A stretch of 64,000 bases of DNA from an uncultured Bacteroidales bacterium (lineage in GTDB: Bacteria; Bacteroidota; Bacteroidia; Bacteroidales; Paludibacteraceae). The notes under the pieces were generated by a model. That model was given only the letters and a program-made list of their open reading frames with translations, searched no databases and had not been told where the DNA came from. Numbering within the stretch: the stretch's first letter is position 1; each line of letters begins with the position of its first letter. The stretch is taken from the NCBI GenBank assembly GCA_944322025.1, contig CALUOH010000005.1:37823-101822 (forward strand), read 5' to 3'. Both the position numbers and the translations under genes were made by a program. Positions 8,930-19,033 of the stretch are shown one piece after another.

Positions 8930-8964
8930 CGTCTATATTGGCAATTGGCAAAAAGACATGTATA

Positions 8965-10182
8965 TCATCTAAATCCCCTTGGGCGGCGTGGTCTCCTTTT
9001 CTTCTTTGCAGTTTTTTTCTTGCTATCCTTCTTCTTGTCCACGGTAGTTTTCTTGGAATCATCACCCTGAGACACAGTCTCTTTACCTGTATCTCCTCCC
9101 TTCGTCGCCGTCTTCTGCACACTCTGACCCTCGCCCGTAGCGGCATTTAGTGCGGCCTCAGCGTCCTTCTCGTCTATCTTTTCCAGCTCCTCTTTCGGCG
9201 TAAGGTCAGTGTATTCCAGTTTGGACGTGCGGTCCAGTTTCTTCTGTATGATGCCTATGACACCCGCCGTCTCCAGCCGGCTGCTGCGGCGCAGATTGAA
9301 GTTGGCCTGTTCCGAAGTGACATTGCCCACCTTAACCTTAGCCCCCTTGTCGGCTATGACAAAGAAGAACTCGGCCTCCGGTATCTGCTGTATATTTACC
9401 TCACTGCGGTTGGCCTCTATGCCTATATTGTTCACTTCCAGAATGTCCGCATTCACCTTGGCATTCTCATCTGCATATATGTTGCACGCACGGGTAGTCA
9501 CATTGTTGAAATCCACGCGGCTCGGCACTCCACTCGCGCCAAGCACCGTCACATTCATCGAGTCGCATTCGAGATCCTTTGCCAGCTGTATCTTCGAGAT
9601 AATATTGACCGAGAAATTGGCATAATACTCCACCGAAACCCCTTGCAGCATCACACCATCCTCCGCCGCCGTCTCCACCGAGAGCGTACCGGCCTCTATA
9701 TCGCCGTCCACGGTGCAGCGCGCATACCCCTCCGTGACTATCTTCATGTCACTCGCCGTCAGAGCATTGAGTTTCATAGTGACCTCGTCCGATGCCTTTA
9801 TGTCAAGCGGACGCTCACCGTTCTCTATATTAGTCAAAGCCGTAAACGACGATTCGCCCGAACAGTGTATCTTGAACAGATATGGAGATGAGAGTGTGAC
9901 CTTTATGCCGCGCACATCCTCCACGAGCCTCTTGTTTATAGGCTTGGGCTTGATAGTCAGACACCCCGTCTTATCCACCTCAGTGACAAGGTTTTTCATG
10001 CGCCCGTCCACCGCGCTCTCGACAAAGATGCCGCACACTTCATCTTGTGAATAGACCACCTCGACAGGCCCGGCAACGACCACTGCGCTGAACTTGCCCA
10101 AATCCCTGTCCTCGCTCACCGCCCCGTACATAGCCGCTACGCCTGTCAATGCGGCCGTAATTAGAGACATTATTCTTTTCAT
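8965..10182 (-). CDS. GIN-domain (DUF2807-like) protein with Lys/Arg-rich tail
   Basis: 405 residues from MKRIMSLITAAL, which gives a normal signal peptide; a start 13 codons further upstream would bury it. After the signal, DRDLGKFSAVVVAGPVEVVYSQ (about 25-45) is the usual opening of the head GIN domain, an exported beta-helix-like fold common in Bacteroidota. It continues with repeated short strands to about 330. The last ~80 residues are low complexity: acidic (EELEKIDEKDAEA), then Ser/Thr/Gly, then a basic run KKDSKKKTAKKKRRPRRPRGF at the very end. That tail is unusual for the family and might bind nucleic acid, LPS or polyanions. The promoter at 10363-10370 is about 180 bases upstream, leaving a long leader. 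Confidence 0.75.
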   Translation of the reverse strand: MKRIMSLITAALTGVAAMYGAVSEDRDLGKFSAVVVAGPVEVVYSQDEVCGIFVESAVDGRMKNLVTEVDKTGCLTIKPKPINKRLVEDVRGIKVTLSSPYLFKIHCSGESSFTALTNIENGERPLDIKASDEVTMKLNALTASDMKIVTEGYARCTVDGDIEAGTLSVETAAEDGVMLQGVSVEYYANFSVNIISKIQLAKDLECDSMNVTVLGASGVPSRVDFNNVTTRACNIYADENAKVNADILEVNNIGIEANRSEVNIQQIPEAEFFFVIADKGAKVKVGNVTSEQANFNLRRSSRLETAGVIGIIQKKLDRTSKLEYTDLTPKEELEKIDEKDAEAALNAATGEGQSVQKTATKGGDTGKETVSQGDDSKKTTVDKKKDSKKKTAKKKRRPRRPRGFR

Positions 10183-10347
10183 AGTATATAAGGTTTTATA
10201 GATTATTCCATTGCGGCACAAAGCCCCGCCCCACCTCCGCCGGACTAGGACTGCCTCCTATCTTGAATCGTCAAGCACGCAAAAACAGTGCAAACCGAAC
10301 ACAAAAGCGCAAACTCGTTTGTAGCTTTTGTTGAGGTGCAGCCTGTC

Positions 10348-10370
10348 TTGTACCGTCAGGTACAAAGATA
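10348..10370 (-). promoter_or_regulatory. Promoter with overlapping 7-4-7 palindrome (GIN gene)
   Basis: -7 element TATCTTTG on the minus strand (10363-10370). The inverted repeat TTGTACC-N4-GGTACAA (10348-10365) begins inside its TTTG. A like arrangement occurs at dxs (18900-18922). It may be an operator or a 5'-terminal hairpin. Confidence 0.5.
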
Positions 10371-10578
10371 CGAAATTTCCCAAACAACACTCCTCTAAAA
10401 GACAAAAAATAAACTTTTGGGCAAAATACCCCCGCTCACGCCACGCCTGCCCCTCACTTACTCCCATCCAATCAACACATCAACACCTCTCATTCTACAC
10501 ATCACCTGCAAAATCACCACTCTCATCACCTACAAATTCACACCCATAATCATTTGATTATCAAAATATTTACCTGCC

Positions 10579-10628
10579 CCGCAGCTACCTTTCAGTTACC
10601 TCCCCGCTACCCTCAACCAAGCGGTTCG
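10579..10628 (+). repeat. Dispersed repeat A, copy 2
   Basis: Three imperfect 11-bp units (GCAGCTACCTT, TCAGTTACCTC, CCCGCTACCCT) followed by CAACCAAGCGGTTCG; matches 4936-4985 closely. Confidence 0.75.
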
Positions 10629-10786
10629 CTCTTCTCTCGCATTATCTTACCAGAAAGTTAATTAGTCGGCAACCCATCGCGGCACGACTCATTTTGCACA
10701 TACCCCATCCGTCCGTCTTCCTCTCCCCGTCCGCCGGATTATACATATTTTAATTCTTCGCTCCCCCTACTTTATGAGATTTATTG

Positions 10787-10794
10787 TAATTTTG
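10787..10794 (+). promoter_or_regulatory. serS promoter -7 element
   Basis: TAATTTTG about 64 bases upstream of the serS start; a TTCG at 10757-10760 is a weak upstream element. Confidence 0.5.
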
Positions 10795-10857
10795 CAAGTC
10801 AGAGCGGCGGGACAGCCCCGCCTCTTACACCCGAAACCAAGAAATAGACAACACAAT

Positions 10858-12135
10858 ATGCTGACTCTAAAATTCATAACCGAGAACCGCGACGAAGTAG
10901 TACGCCGCCTCGGAAAAAAGCACTTCAAGCCGGCGGCAGAGATGATTGACCGCGTCATCACACTCGACACAGACCGCCGCTCGACACAGAAAGAACTCGA
11001 CGCAAAGCAGGCGCAGATGAACCAGCTCTCCAAATCAATAGGCGCGCTCATGCAGGCGGGCAAAAAGGACGAGGCCAACGAGGCCAAAGCCAAGACCGCA
11101 GAGTACAAGGAAGAGATAAAAGCCTTGCAGTCACGCATGGACGAGTCAGAAAACTCCATACGCGACCTCCTTCTCCAGATACCCAACCTGCCCAACGAGA
11201 CAGTCCCCGATGGCTATGGCGCGGAGGACAACAAGGTTGAGCGCATGGGCGGGACAAACCCCGTCTTCGAGGGCTTCAAGCCGCTGCCCCACTGGGAGTT
11301 GGCAAAGAAATACGACCTCATCGACTTTGAGCTTGGAGTGAAGATAACCGGTGCCGGATTTCCTGTCTACAAGGGCAAGGGCGCACGCCTCCAACGCGCA
11401 CTGATAAACTTCTTCCTTGACGAGGCACGCGATGCCGGCTACCTCGAGATTGAGCCCCCCTACGTTGTCAATGAGGCATCGGGCTACGGCACAGGACAGC
11501 TCCCAGACAAGGAGGGGCAGATGTACCACGCCACTGCGGACAACCTCTACCTCATCCCCACGGCGGAAGTCCCCGTGACAAACATATACCGCGACGTGAT
11601 TCTCTCCGAAAAGGATCTGCCGGTGAAAAACTGCGCCTACTCCGCATGCTTCCGCCGCGAGGCAGGCTCCTACGGCAAGGACGTGCGCGGCCTCAACCGC
11701 CTGCACCAGTTCAACAAGGTGGAGATTGTACGCATCGACACTCCGGAACACTCCTATGAAAGTCTCAATGAAATGATTGCCCACGTGGAGAGCCTCGTGA
11801 ACAAGCTAGGCCTCCCCTACCGCATACTGCGCCTGTGCGGCGGCGATATGTCGTTCACATCGGCTATCACTTTCGATTTCGAGGTCTACTCCGCAGCGCA
11901 GGAGCGTTGGCTCGAGGTCAGTTCAGTGTCTAATTTCGAGAGCTATCAAGCCAACAGGCTCAAATGCCGCTACCGCAACGCCGACGGCAAAATCACGCTG
12001 TGCCACACGCTCAACGGCTCCGCGCTCGCGCTGCCGCGCATCGTTGCAGCCATATTGGAGAACAACCAGACTGCGGACGGCATACGCATACCTGAAGTCC
12101 TCGTGCCTTACTGCGGGTTCGACTTCATAGGATAA
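10858..12135 (+). CDS. serS: Seryl-tRNA synthetase
   Basis: 425 residues; charges tRNA-Ser and tRNA-Sec with serine. The N-terminal antiparallel coiled coil (about 28-110, rich in Lys/Glu/Ala) is followed by the class II catalytic core: motif 2 around CFRREAGSYGKDVRGLNRLHQF and motif 3 around LNGSALALPRIVAAILEN. The start MLTLKFITENRDEVVRRL is the family's conserved opening; the frame runs 28 codons further upstream but without homology and across the promoter. A hairpin terminator follows and radA lies downstream. Confidence 0.97.
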   Translation: MLTLKFITENRDEVVRRLGKKHFKPAAEMIDRVITLDTDRRSTQKELDAKQAQMNQLSKSIGALMQAGKKDEANEAKAKTAEYKEEIKALQSRMDESENSIRDLLLQIPNLPNETVPDGYGAEDNKVERMGGTNPVFEGFKPLPHWELAKKYDLIDFELGVKITGAGFPVYKGKGARLQRALINFFLDEARDAGYLEIEPPYVVNEASGYGTGQLPDKEGQMYHATADNLYLIPTAEVPVTNIYRDVILSEKDLPVKNCAYSACFRREAGSYGKDVRGLNRLHQFNKVEIVRIDTPEHSYESLNEMIAHVESLVNKLGLPYRILRLCGGDMSFTSAITFDFEVYSAAQERWLEVSSVSNFESYQANRLKCRYRNADGKITLCHTLNGSALALPRIVAAILENNQTADGIRIPEVLVPYCGFDFIG

Positions 12136-12161
12136 GGGCAAAAAACTACAACTGGCATACA

Positions 12162-12191
12162 GGGGGCGAGGCTCTGCTTTCGCCCCCTTTT
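12162..12191 (+). terminator. Terminator after serS
   Basis: Stem GGGGGCG (12162-12168) with CGCCCCC (12181-12187), then four T. Confidence 0.7.
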
Positions 12192-12203
12192 CATAGAACG
12201 GCT

Positions 12204-13571
12204 ATGGCAAAGGACAAGATAGTTTACCTCTGCACCAACTGTGGCGCAGACTACCCCAAGGCATACGGCAAATGCCCAACCTGCGGAGCGTGGAACAGCT
12301 TTGTGGAACAGGTTGTAAGAAAAGAACCCACGCAAAGGGCGCAGCACGGTCTGGCGGAAACTCGCACGGCAACCCCCAAACGCATCGACGAGATAGGGGT
12401 CAGGCCAGAGAAGCGCATCGACACATCAAACGAGGAGCTGAACCGCGTACTCGGAGGAGGCATAGTGCCGGGCAGTCTCGTGCTGATTGGCGGAGAACCG
12501 GGCATCGGCAAATCGACCCTCGTGCTACAGGTTGCCCTGCGCATGGCGGGGCGTAAGATTCTCTATGTGAGCGGGGAGGAAAGCATCAACCAGTTGAAGA
12601 TGAGAGCCGAACGCCTCGGCGAGATGCAGAGCGAATGTTACATCGTGAGCGAGACCGTGCTGGAGCAGATATATACCCACATAAAGAATGTGGCACCGGA
12701 TCTCGTCATCATAGACTCCATTCAGACCATACAGAGCGAGACTGCCGACTCATCGCCGGGCAGCCTCACGCAGGTACGCGAATGCTCGGCATCGCTGCTC
12801 AAATTCGCCAAGGAGTCGGACATCCCCGTACTGCTCATAGGCCACATCACCAAGGAAGGCAGCATTGCCGGGCCTAAGATACTGGAACATATAGTCGACA
12901 CGGTACTCCAGTTCGAAGGCGACCGCCACTATATGTACCGCATACTCCGCGCACACAAGAACCGTTTCGGGAGTACAGACGAACTGGCCATCTTCGAGAT
13001 GCAGCACAACGGGCTGCGCGAGGTGAGCAACCCCTCCGAACTGCTTCTCAATCAGGAGAACGAAGGTCTCAGCGGCGTAGCCATAGCCGCCATGATAGAG
13101 GGTGTGCGCCCGTTTCTAATAGAGGTTCAGGGGCTTGTCGGCACATCGGCCTACGGCACTCCGCAGCACTCCGCCACAGGGTTCGACATCCGCCGTATGA
13201 ATATGCTGCTTGCAGTACTGGAAAAGCGTGCGGGTTTCAAACTACCACAGAAAGACGTGTTCCTCAACATAGCCGGAGGACTGAGGGTCAGCGACCCCGG
13301 CATAGACCTCGCCGTCATAGCCGCGATTCTTTCGAGTAACCTTGATATGGCTATTGACCACACCGTCTGCATGACCGGCGAGGTAGGCCTCTCCGGCGAG
13401 ATACGCCCCGTCAACCGCATAGAGCAGCGCATAGCCGAGGCGCGCAAACTCGGTTTCCGGAAAATACTCATCCCGGAATTCAACCGCAGGCAATTGTCCT
13501 CAAAAACAGACGGCATAGAAGTCGTAGGTGTACAGAAAGTAGAGGAGGCATTCCGCATACTGTTCGGATGA
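12204..13571 (+). CDS. radA: DNA repair protein RadA (Sms)
   Basis: 455 residues; a RecA-like ATPase that promotes branch migration of recombination intermediates. Features in order: an N-terminal zinc finger (CTNCGADYPKAYGKCPTCG, about 10-28), the RecA core with Walker A GGEPGIGKST (about 92-101), the RadA-specific KNRFGSTDELAIF motif, and a C-terminal Lon-protease-like domain (GLVGTSAYGTPQHSATG through VGLSGEIRPVNRIEQRIAEA). Length is normal. It follows serS after a terminator and is itself followed by a strong hairpin. Confidence 0.96.
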   Translation: MAKDKIVYLCTNCGADYPKAYGKCPTCGAWNSFVEQVVRKEPTQRAQHGLAETRTATPKRIDEIGVRPEKRIDTSNEELNRVLGGGIVPGSLVLIGGEPGIGKSTLVLQVALRMAGRKILYVSGEESINQLKMRAERLGEMQSECYIVSETVLEQIYTHIKNVAPDLVIIDSIQTIQSETADSSPGSLTQVRECSASLLKFAKESDIPVLLIGHITKEGSIAGPKILEHIVDTVLQFEGDRHYMYRILRAHKNRFGSTDELAIFEMQHNGLREVSNPSELLLNQENEGLSGVAIAAMIEGVRPFLIEVQGLVGTSAYGTPQHSATGFDIRRMNMLLAVLEKRAGFKLPQKDVFLNIAGGLRVSDPGIDLAVIAAILSSNLDMAIDHTVCMTGEVGLSGEIRPVNRIEQRIAEARKLGFRKILIPEFNRRQLSSKTDGIEVVGVQKVEEAFRILFG

Positions 13572-13609
13572 TGCAGATGATTTCCCGTACGACAGTAGCT
13601 GCATAAAAT

Positions 13610-13655
13610 ACAGAAGCGTCCATGACACTATGCGAGGTGTCACGGACGCTTCTGT
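13610..13655. terminator. Strong hairpin terminator after radA
   Basis: A 19-bp stem with one mismatch (13610-13628 with 13637-13655) and an 8-base loop, between convergent radA (plus) and the small membrane-protein gene (minus). It probably works in both directions. Confidence 0.75.
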
Positions 13656-13684
13656 TATCATTGCGGCAACCCGCCGCCACAGCC

Positions 13685-14071
13685 CTACTCATCGCCTTTC
13701 GGCTCACTCTTCTTGGTCATAATCCGGAAAACCAACCAATTCATAAGCTCCACAAGAGCAACGGAGACAAGCGTCATGACAAAGCCCACGAAAAGACTGC
13801 CGAGCGTCACTCCGCACATGGACATATAAAGCAGTACGAGAATGACCAGCAGCAGGGGTACGCCTATCAGATAGAAACGTTTCGGATGACGCCGCGCATA
13901 CCGGTATGAGGTCAGGAAATAGAGCATCACAAGCGCGGCATACGTGACAGTGCTGGAAATCTGCACAGGAGAAGTCAGCTGGTTATTTATCAATATTCCT
14001 ACAGCCTCTACCACCAAAAGTGCTACCACACAGAAAATCCACTCCTTCAATTGAGAATTAATTCGTGCCAT
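13685..14071 (-). CDS. Small four-helix membrane protein, hypothetical
   Basis: 128 residues with about four hydrophobic helices (near 10-30, 40-58, 68-85 and 88-115), a basic loop RYARRHPKRF between the second and third, and a charged C-terminus (KKSEPKGDE). No family is recognised. It is the last gene of the minus-strand run dxs-trkA-trkH, 82 bases after trkH, and may have its own promoter in that spacer. Confidence 0.6.
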   Translation of the reverse strand: MARINSQLKEWIFCVVALLVVEAVGILINNQLTSPVQISSTVTYAALVMLYFLTSYRYARRHPKRFYLIGVPLLLVILVLLYMSMCGVTLGSLFVGFVMTLVSVALVELMNWLVFRIMTKKSEPKGDE

Positions 14072-14153
14072 AATGATATGATTTTTTTATTGTTTAGTTA
14101 AAGTACACAATAGCCAAAAGTCACACACCGCACCCGACCGGTCTATGCACACA

Positions 14154-15623
14154 TCACCTTTTCCAAAATGCAGGCGTACACATGAGCAGCAGCGTGAACA
14201 GCTCCAGACGGCCGAGAAGCATCAGGAACGACAGATACCATTTGGCGAAAACCGGTACTCCAGAAAACGACCCCGCCGGTCCCTGATCACCGAAGCCCGG
14301 CCCGACATTACCGATGCAAGTAAGCACACCGCCGATAGCCTCTGACACCTCCATGCCGATTATGGACAGCAGCAGGACACTGAGACTCACCACTACAATA
14401 TATATTGTCACAAAAGCAAGAATGCCGTTCACCACATATTCCGGCACCACATGGCCGTTAATTCTTACAGGCACTACAGCCTTGGGATGTATCAGACGCT
14501 TGAACTCCAGAAATGCATTCTTAGCCGTGACAAGTATACGAATTATCTTGATGCCGCCGCTCGTAGAGTTGGCGCAAGAACCGAAAAGCATCAGGAATGC
14601 TATGACGACAAGCGTCATCGGCTGCCATTGCATATAGTCGGCTGTGGCAAAGCCCGTGGTAGTCACCAATGTCGCCACCTGAAACAGGCTGTCCCTGAAA
14701 CTTTTCTCCACTGACGCAAACGAGCTTATGCCATTGTCATTAAGCAGAGAAAGAAATATGATGGCAGTCGCGATGCCTATGATCCAGAGGTAAGCCTTGA
14801 ACTCCTCATCCTTGAAAATCTGTCTGGACGAACGTTTCACAACCGCGCTGTACATGAGCGCGAAGTTCGTACCTCCTATTATCATGAAAAGCGTTATCGT
14901 ATAGTCTATGGCAGGCGAATCCCAATATGCCACACTGGCCTGTTTCGTAGAGAAGCCGCCAGTGGCCAGTGTGGAAAACGAATGGCACAGAGCGTCGAAA
15001 AGACTCATGCCGAACACTACGAGCATCACAGTCTCTGCCAGAGTGAAAATGAGGTACATTCCCCACAGGCGGCGTGCCGTCTCCTTTATGCGCGGTCTAA
15101 GCTTTGTAACCTGCGGGCCTGGCGATTCTGCGGAGAACATCTGTGTACCGGTATTGAGCATAGGCAACACGGCAAGATACAGCACCACTATACCCATTCC
15201 GCCCACCCACTGGGTCATGCTGCGCCAGAAAAGCAGCCCGTGCGGCAAATCCTCTATGTTGTTCAGTATCGTCGCGCCTGTCGTGGTGAAACCGGACATG
15301 GTCTCAAAAAAAGCATCGGCCGCAGAGGGTATGTACCCGCTCAGCATGAACGGCAGCATACCAATCAGAGAGAACACCACCCATACCGACGAGACAATCA
15401 GATAACTTTCCTTCCGGCCAAGAACTGAAGGACTGTTTTTCCCTGTCAGCAGGCATATTGCCGCGATTACAGCGGAGAGCATTATCGTGCAGATAAAGGC
15501 GTTGAGGTCGTCCTCGCCGTAGAATATGGAGACTCCGGTCGACACAAGCAGAAATGCTATCTCGAAGAGGATGAACATCCCCAGTACCTTGACGACATAT
15601 CTCCAGTTGAGCGTCTTTGTCAT
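14154..15623 (-). CDS. trkH: Trk-type potassium uptake protein TrkH
   Basis: 489 residues; the membrane subunit of the Trk K+ uptake system. It has the four pseudo-repeats of the SKT family with pore-loop glycines seen in MSGFTTTGATIL, STLATGGFSTKQ, TLVTTTGFATADY and TCIGNVGPGFGDQGP. The gene starts 13 bases after trkA, which encodes the cytoplasmic regulatory subunit, so the two halves of the transporter are made together. Length and topology are normal. Confidence 0.93.
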   Translation of the reverse strand: MTKTLNWRYVVKVLGMFILFEIAFLLVSTGVSIFYGEDDLNAFICTIMLSAVIAAICLLTGKNSPSVLGRKESYLIVSSVWVVFSLIGMLPFMLSGYIPSAADAFFETMSGFTTTGATILNNIEDLPHGLLFWRSMTQWVGGMGIVVLYLAVLPMLNTGTQMFSAESPGPQVTKLRPRIKETARRLWGMYLIFTLAETVMLVVFGMSLFDALCHSFSTLATGGFSTKQASVAYWDSPAIDYTITLFMIIGGTNFALMYSAVVKRSSRQIFKDEEFKAYLWIIGIATAIIFLSLLNDNGISSFASVEKSFRDSLFQVATLVTTTGFATADYMQWQPMTLVVIAFLMLFGSCANSTSGGIKIIRILVTAKNAFLEFKRLIHPKAVVPVRINGHVVPEYVVNGILAFVTIYIVVVSLSVLLLSIIGMEVSEAIGGVLTCIGNVGPGFGDQGPAGSFSGVPVFAKWYLSFLMLLGRLELFTLLLMCTPAFWKR

Positions 15624-15636
15624 GCGGCTGCCCTCC

Positions 15637-16971
15637 TTAACGGTTAAAATATTTGGCCAGTTTCCTCACGCCGGCCGCCATGCAGAATATCACCACATGG
15701 TCATTCGGCTGTATGAGCGTGTTACCGTTGACCACAAAGCCTTTGCCGTTGCGTATCACTCCGCCTATGTTGATATTTTCCGGCAGATTAAGGTCGCGCA
15801 CCTTGGCGCGTGTGATACGGTCGCCCGGCTGCACGACAAACTCCACAACTTCAGCATCGGAAAATGTCAGGCACTGCACGTCCAGCGCATCATCATCCAG
15901 CGTGAGCTGATAGATATGGCTCGCGGCTATGAGCTTCTTGTTTATCAGCGTACCTATATCCACATTGTCTACGAGGTCTATGTAGTCGAGGTTCTCCACA
16001 TCGGCCACTGACTTCTTTATGCCGAAGCGTTTCGCCGCAAGGCAGGCCAGTACGTTGGTCTCCGAGTCGTCAGTGACGGCTATGAACGCATCGGTGTCCT
16101 CTATGCCCTCTTCACGCAACAGGTCTATGTTGCGCCCGTCGCCGTGTATCACCAGCACATCGAGTTTCTCCGTCAGTTCATAGCACCTCTCGCGGTCCTT
16201 CTCTATAATCTTGACATTCACGTCGTCAGGCAAGTATTGGAGCGTCTTGACAGCTATCCTGCTCCCGCCCATAATCATGATGTTCTTGATGTCGAATACG
16301 GACTTGCCGGCAGCACGGCGCACTACTTCGAGGTTCTCTTTCGGGCAGATGAAGTAGACAAGGTCATTGGCCAGTATCTGGTCATCTCCGCCCGGTATGA
16401 TGGTCTGCGTATGCCTTTTGACAGCCACTATACGGAAACGGTCATGGTTGAAAAAACCTGTCTTGAACTCCTTGTCTATTATTTCCGAATTGTTCCTCAC
16501 TTTCACGCATACCAGCACCAATGCGCCGTCGCCGAACGTGCGGTATTCCCTTATCCAGCTGCGGCGCAGTATCTGCACTATCTCCGTTGCCGCCAGCATT
16601 TCGGGATATATCAGCGAGTCTATTCCGAGTTTATTAAGAAACTCTTTGTTCTTCGGCTGCAGATACTCGTAGTTGTCTATCCGGGCGAGCGTCTTTTTCG
16701 CCCCGAGGTTCTTGGCCAGCATACATGCAGTCATGTTCACACTCTCAAGCGATGTCACCGCAATGAACAGGTCGGCCGAGCCTACGCCGCACGACAGCAG
16801 GTCAGCGAACGATGTGGCCGAGCCTACCTCGGTCATGATGTCGCACTGCGAGCCTATATCCTGCAACTTGTCCTCATCCATGTCCAGCAGCACTATGTCG
16901 TGCTGTTCGTGAGAAAGCATCTTGGCCACGTGGCAGCCCACGGCACCCGCGCCGGCAATGATTATCTTCAT
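15637..16971 (-). CDS. trkA: Trk system potassium transporter subunit TrkA
   Basis: 444 residues; a cytoplasmic nucleotide-binding ring protein that gates TrkH. It has two tandem RCK repeats, each starting with a Rossmann motif: [19 protein letters not shown] at the N-terminus and [20 protein letters not shown] near 230. Each is followed by a TrkA-C domain (for example [16 protein letters not shown] and [15 protein letters not shown]). Its start codon overlaps the dxs stop (ATGA), indicating translational coupling in a dxs-trkA-trkH operon. Confidence 0.94.
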   Translation of the reverse strand: MKIIIAGAGAVGCHVAKMLSHEQHDIVLLDMDEDKLQDIGSQCDIMTEVGSATSFADLLSCGVGSADLFIAVTSLESVNMTACMLAKNLGAKKTLARIDNYEYLQPKNKEFLNKLGIDSLIYPEMLAATEIVQILRRSWIREYRTFGDGALVLVCVKVRNNSEIIDKEFKTGFFNHDRFRIVAVKRHTQTIIPGGDDQILANDLVYFICPKENLEVVRRAAGKSVFDIKNIMIMGGSRIAVKTLQYLPDDVNVKIIEKDRERCYELTEKLDVLVIHGDGRNIDLLREEGIEDTDAFIAVTDDSETNVLACLAAKRFGIKKSVADVENLDYIDLVDNVDIGTLINKKLIAASHIYQLTLDDDALDVQCLTFSDAEVVEFVVQPGDRITRAKVRDLNLPENINIGGVIRNGKGFVVNGNTLIQPNDHVVIFCMAAGVRKLAKYFNR

Positions 16972-18881
16972 ATCTTCTCTTTGATAGTGATTATATCCGT
17001 TATCTTTTTTGCTATGCCTTCAGCGTCCATACCGAGCATATGGTACAGTTCCTGCGGAGTGCCGTGTTCCACAAACGTGTCCGGCAGCCCTATCCTCGTC
17101 ACCCGAGTCCGGTATCCGTGATCCGACAGGTACTCCATCACGGCACTGCCCGCACCTCCGCTCACAGCCCCGTCCTCCACTGTAACGATATGGTCGAACT
17201 TCGCGCCTATTTCTTCGAGCATATCTCCGTCGAGCGGCTTCACAAAACGCAGGTCATAATGAGCAATGCTCTTACCCGTCGTCCTTTCCGCCACCTCGAT
17301 GGCTTCCGCTACCGCATATCCTATCGGGCCTACACTCACCACCGCCATATCATCGCCAGCCTTGATTTTAACGCCCTTGCCTATCTCCACCCTCTCCATC
17401 GGGTTCTCCCAGTCCACGAGTATGCCGCGCCCTCTCGGATAGCGGATGACAATCGGGCCGACCTCCGGACTGACAGCCGTATACATGATGTTACGCAGCT
17501 CATGCTCATTGCGCGGAGCGCAGATGGTCAGGTTCGGTATGCAGCGGAACATGGCCATGTCAAACTGTCCCTGGTGCGTAGCCCCGTCAGCTCCAACTAT
17601 CCCCGCCCTGTCAAGGCAGAAGACCACGTGAAGCCCTTGCAGCGCGACATCGTGTATCACATTGTCGTATGCCCTCTGCATGAACGACGAATATATGTTG
17701 CAGAACGGTATCATCCCCTCCTTGGCCAGCCCGGCGGAGAACGTCACCGCATGCCCCTCGGCAATGCCCACGTCAAACACCCTGTCGGGCATCTCTTTCA
17801 TCATATATACCATCGAACACCCGCTCGGCATGGCAGGCGTTATGCCCACTATGCGCCCGTCCTTGCGTGCCAGCTGCACGAGTGTGTGCCCGAACACATC
17901 CTGGAACAGCGGCGGCTGCCCCGAAGTGTCTCTCTTTATCCGCTCGCCCGTCTTCGGGTCAAACTCCCCTGGCGCGTGCCATGCCGTCACCTCCTCCTCC
18001 GCCGGGCGGTAGCCCTTCCCCTTCTTCGTGATGATGTGCAGCACCTTAGGCCCTCTGTGTCCTTTCAGCTCCCTTATGGTGTTGACCAGCAGCTCCACGT
18101 TATGCCCGTCTATCGGGCCGAAATACCTGATGTTCAGTCCCTCGAAGATATTGTTCTTCGAACCCTTCATCCTCAGCCCCTTCATCGTGTTCCCGAAGCG
18201 GATTATGCGCGAACGGTCTGTCTCCGACATGAGGTTCATACTCCGCAGCACGCGGTATATCTTGTACCTCAGTCTGTTATATGTCGGAGAAACATGTATG
18301 TTGGAAAGAAACTCGCTGAAGCCGCCCCTTATCGGGTCTATGGCCATATTGTTATCGTTCAGTATGATGAGCAGGTTATTCGGGTTGATGCACGCATTGT
18401 TCAGACCCTCGAACGCCAGTCCGCCCGTCATCGCTCCGTCGCCTATCACCGCCACCACATTTCTCTCCCCCTCGCCTTTCAGTTCCGCAGCCACCGACAT
18501 GCCTAATGCCGCCGAGATTGATGTCGACGAATGACCCGTACCGAAAGCGTCGTACTCGCTCTCCTTCGGCGACGGAAATCCGCTCAGACCCTTGAACTGC
18601 CGGTTCGTATGGAACCGGCTTTTTCTTCCGGTCAGTATCTTGTGCGCATACGCCTGATGACCCACGTCCCAGACAATGCGGTCGTAAGGCGTATTCAGCA
18701 CATAATGCAGCGCGACAGTAAGCTCTATCACGCCGAGATTTGCACCCAGATGACCCGGATGCTGCGAAAGCTCCTCTATTATATATTGCCTCAGCTCCCC
18801 GCACAGCCTCTCAAGGTCGCTGACGGACAGCCTCTTCAAATCTGCCGGATATTCTATTTCCTCCAAAAGGTATTTCTGCAT
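16968..18881 (-). CDS. dxs: 1-deoxy-D-xylulose-5-phosphate synthase
   Basis: 637 residues; a thiamine-diphosphate enzyme that condenses pyruvate and glyceraldehyde 3-phosphate in the first step of the MEP isoprenoid pathway. It shows [21 protein letters not shown] near the N-terminus, the ThDP motif [17 protein letters not shown] with a following NDN, the transketolase-like pyrimidine domain ([12 protein letters not shown]) and the C-terminal transketolase domain ([10 protein letters not shown]). It is first in the operon with trkA and trkH, a gene order often seen in Bacteroidales. The promoter is at 18915-18922. Confidence 0.96.
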   Translation of the reverse strand: MQKYLLEEIEYPADLKRLSVSDLERLCGELRQYIIEELSQHPGHLGANLGVIELTVALHYVLNTPYDRIVWDVGHQAYAHKILTGRKSRFHTNRQFKGLSGFPSPKESEYDAFGTGHSSTSISAALGMSVAAELKGEGERNVVAVIGDGAMTGGLAFEGLNNACINPNNLLIILNDNNMAIDPIRGGFSEFLSNIHVSPTYNRLRYKIYRVLRSMNLMSETDRSRIIRFGNTMKGLRMKGSKNNIFEGLNIRYFGPIDGHNVELLVNTIRELKGHRGPKVLHIITKKGKGYRPAEEEVTAWHAPGEFDPKTGERIKRDTSGQPPLFQDVFGHTLVQLARKDGRIVGITPAMPSGCSMVYMMKEMPDRVFDVGIAEGHAVTFSAGLAKEGMIPFCNIYSSFMQRAYDNVIHDVALQGLHVVFCLDRAGIVGADGATHQGQFDMAMFRCIPNLTICAPRNEHELRNIMYTAVSPEVGPIVIRYPRGRGILVDWENPMERVEIGKGVKIKAGDDMAVVSVGPIGYAVAEAIEVAERTTGKSIAHYDLRFVKPLDGDMLEEIGAKFDHIVTVEDGAVSGGAGSAVMEYLSDHGYRTRVTRIGLPDTFVEHGTPQELYHMLGMDAEGIAKKITDIITIKEKI

Positions 18882-18899
18882 ATCTCACACTGTATTATC

Positions 18900-18922
18900 T
18901 TGCGTCACAAGACGCAAAGGTA
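18900..18922 (-). promoter_or_regulatory. dxs promoter with overlapping 7-4-7 palindrome
   Basis: -7 element TACCTTTG on the minus strand (18915-18922). The perfect inverted repeat TTGCGTC-N4-GACGCAA (18900-18917) begins inside its TTTG. Same geometry as at 10348-10370 with a different sequence. Confidence 0.55.
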
Positions 18923-19033
18923 CTAAAAATCGGGCGCAATGCTACATGAAATACATCACTTTTTCATCACATGGGGTTGGTCGTGACCTTACGCATACCG
19001 TATGGCACACACCGGCCGCCCGAATTCTCCCAC

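Larger units (their letters stand above)
10183..10857. other. Divergent intergenic region GIN gene / serS
   Basis: 675 bases with no convincing gene. It contains the GIN-gene promoter and palindrome, a C-rich plus strand from about 10430 to 10740, repeat A copy 2 (10579-10628) and the serS promoter. Confidence 0.65.
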
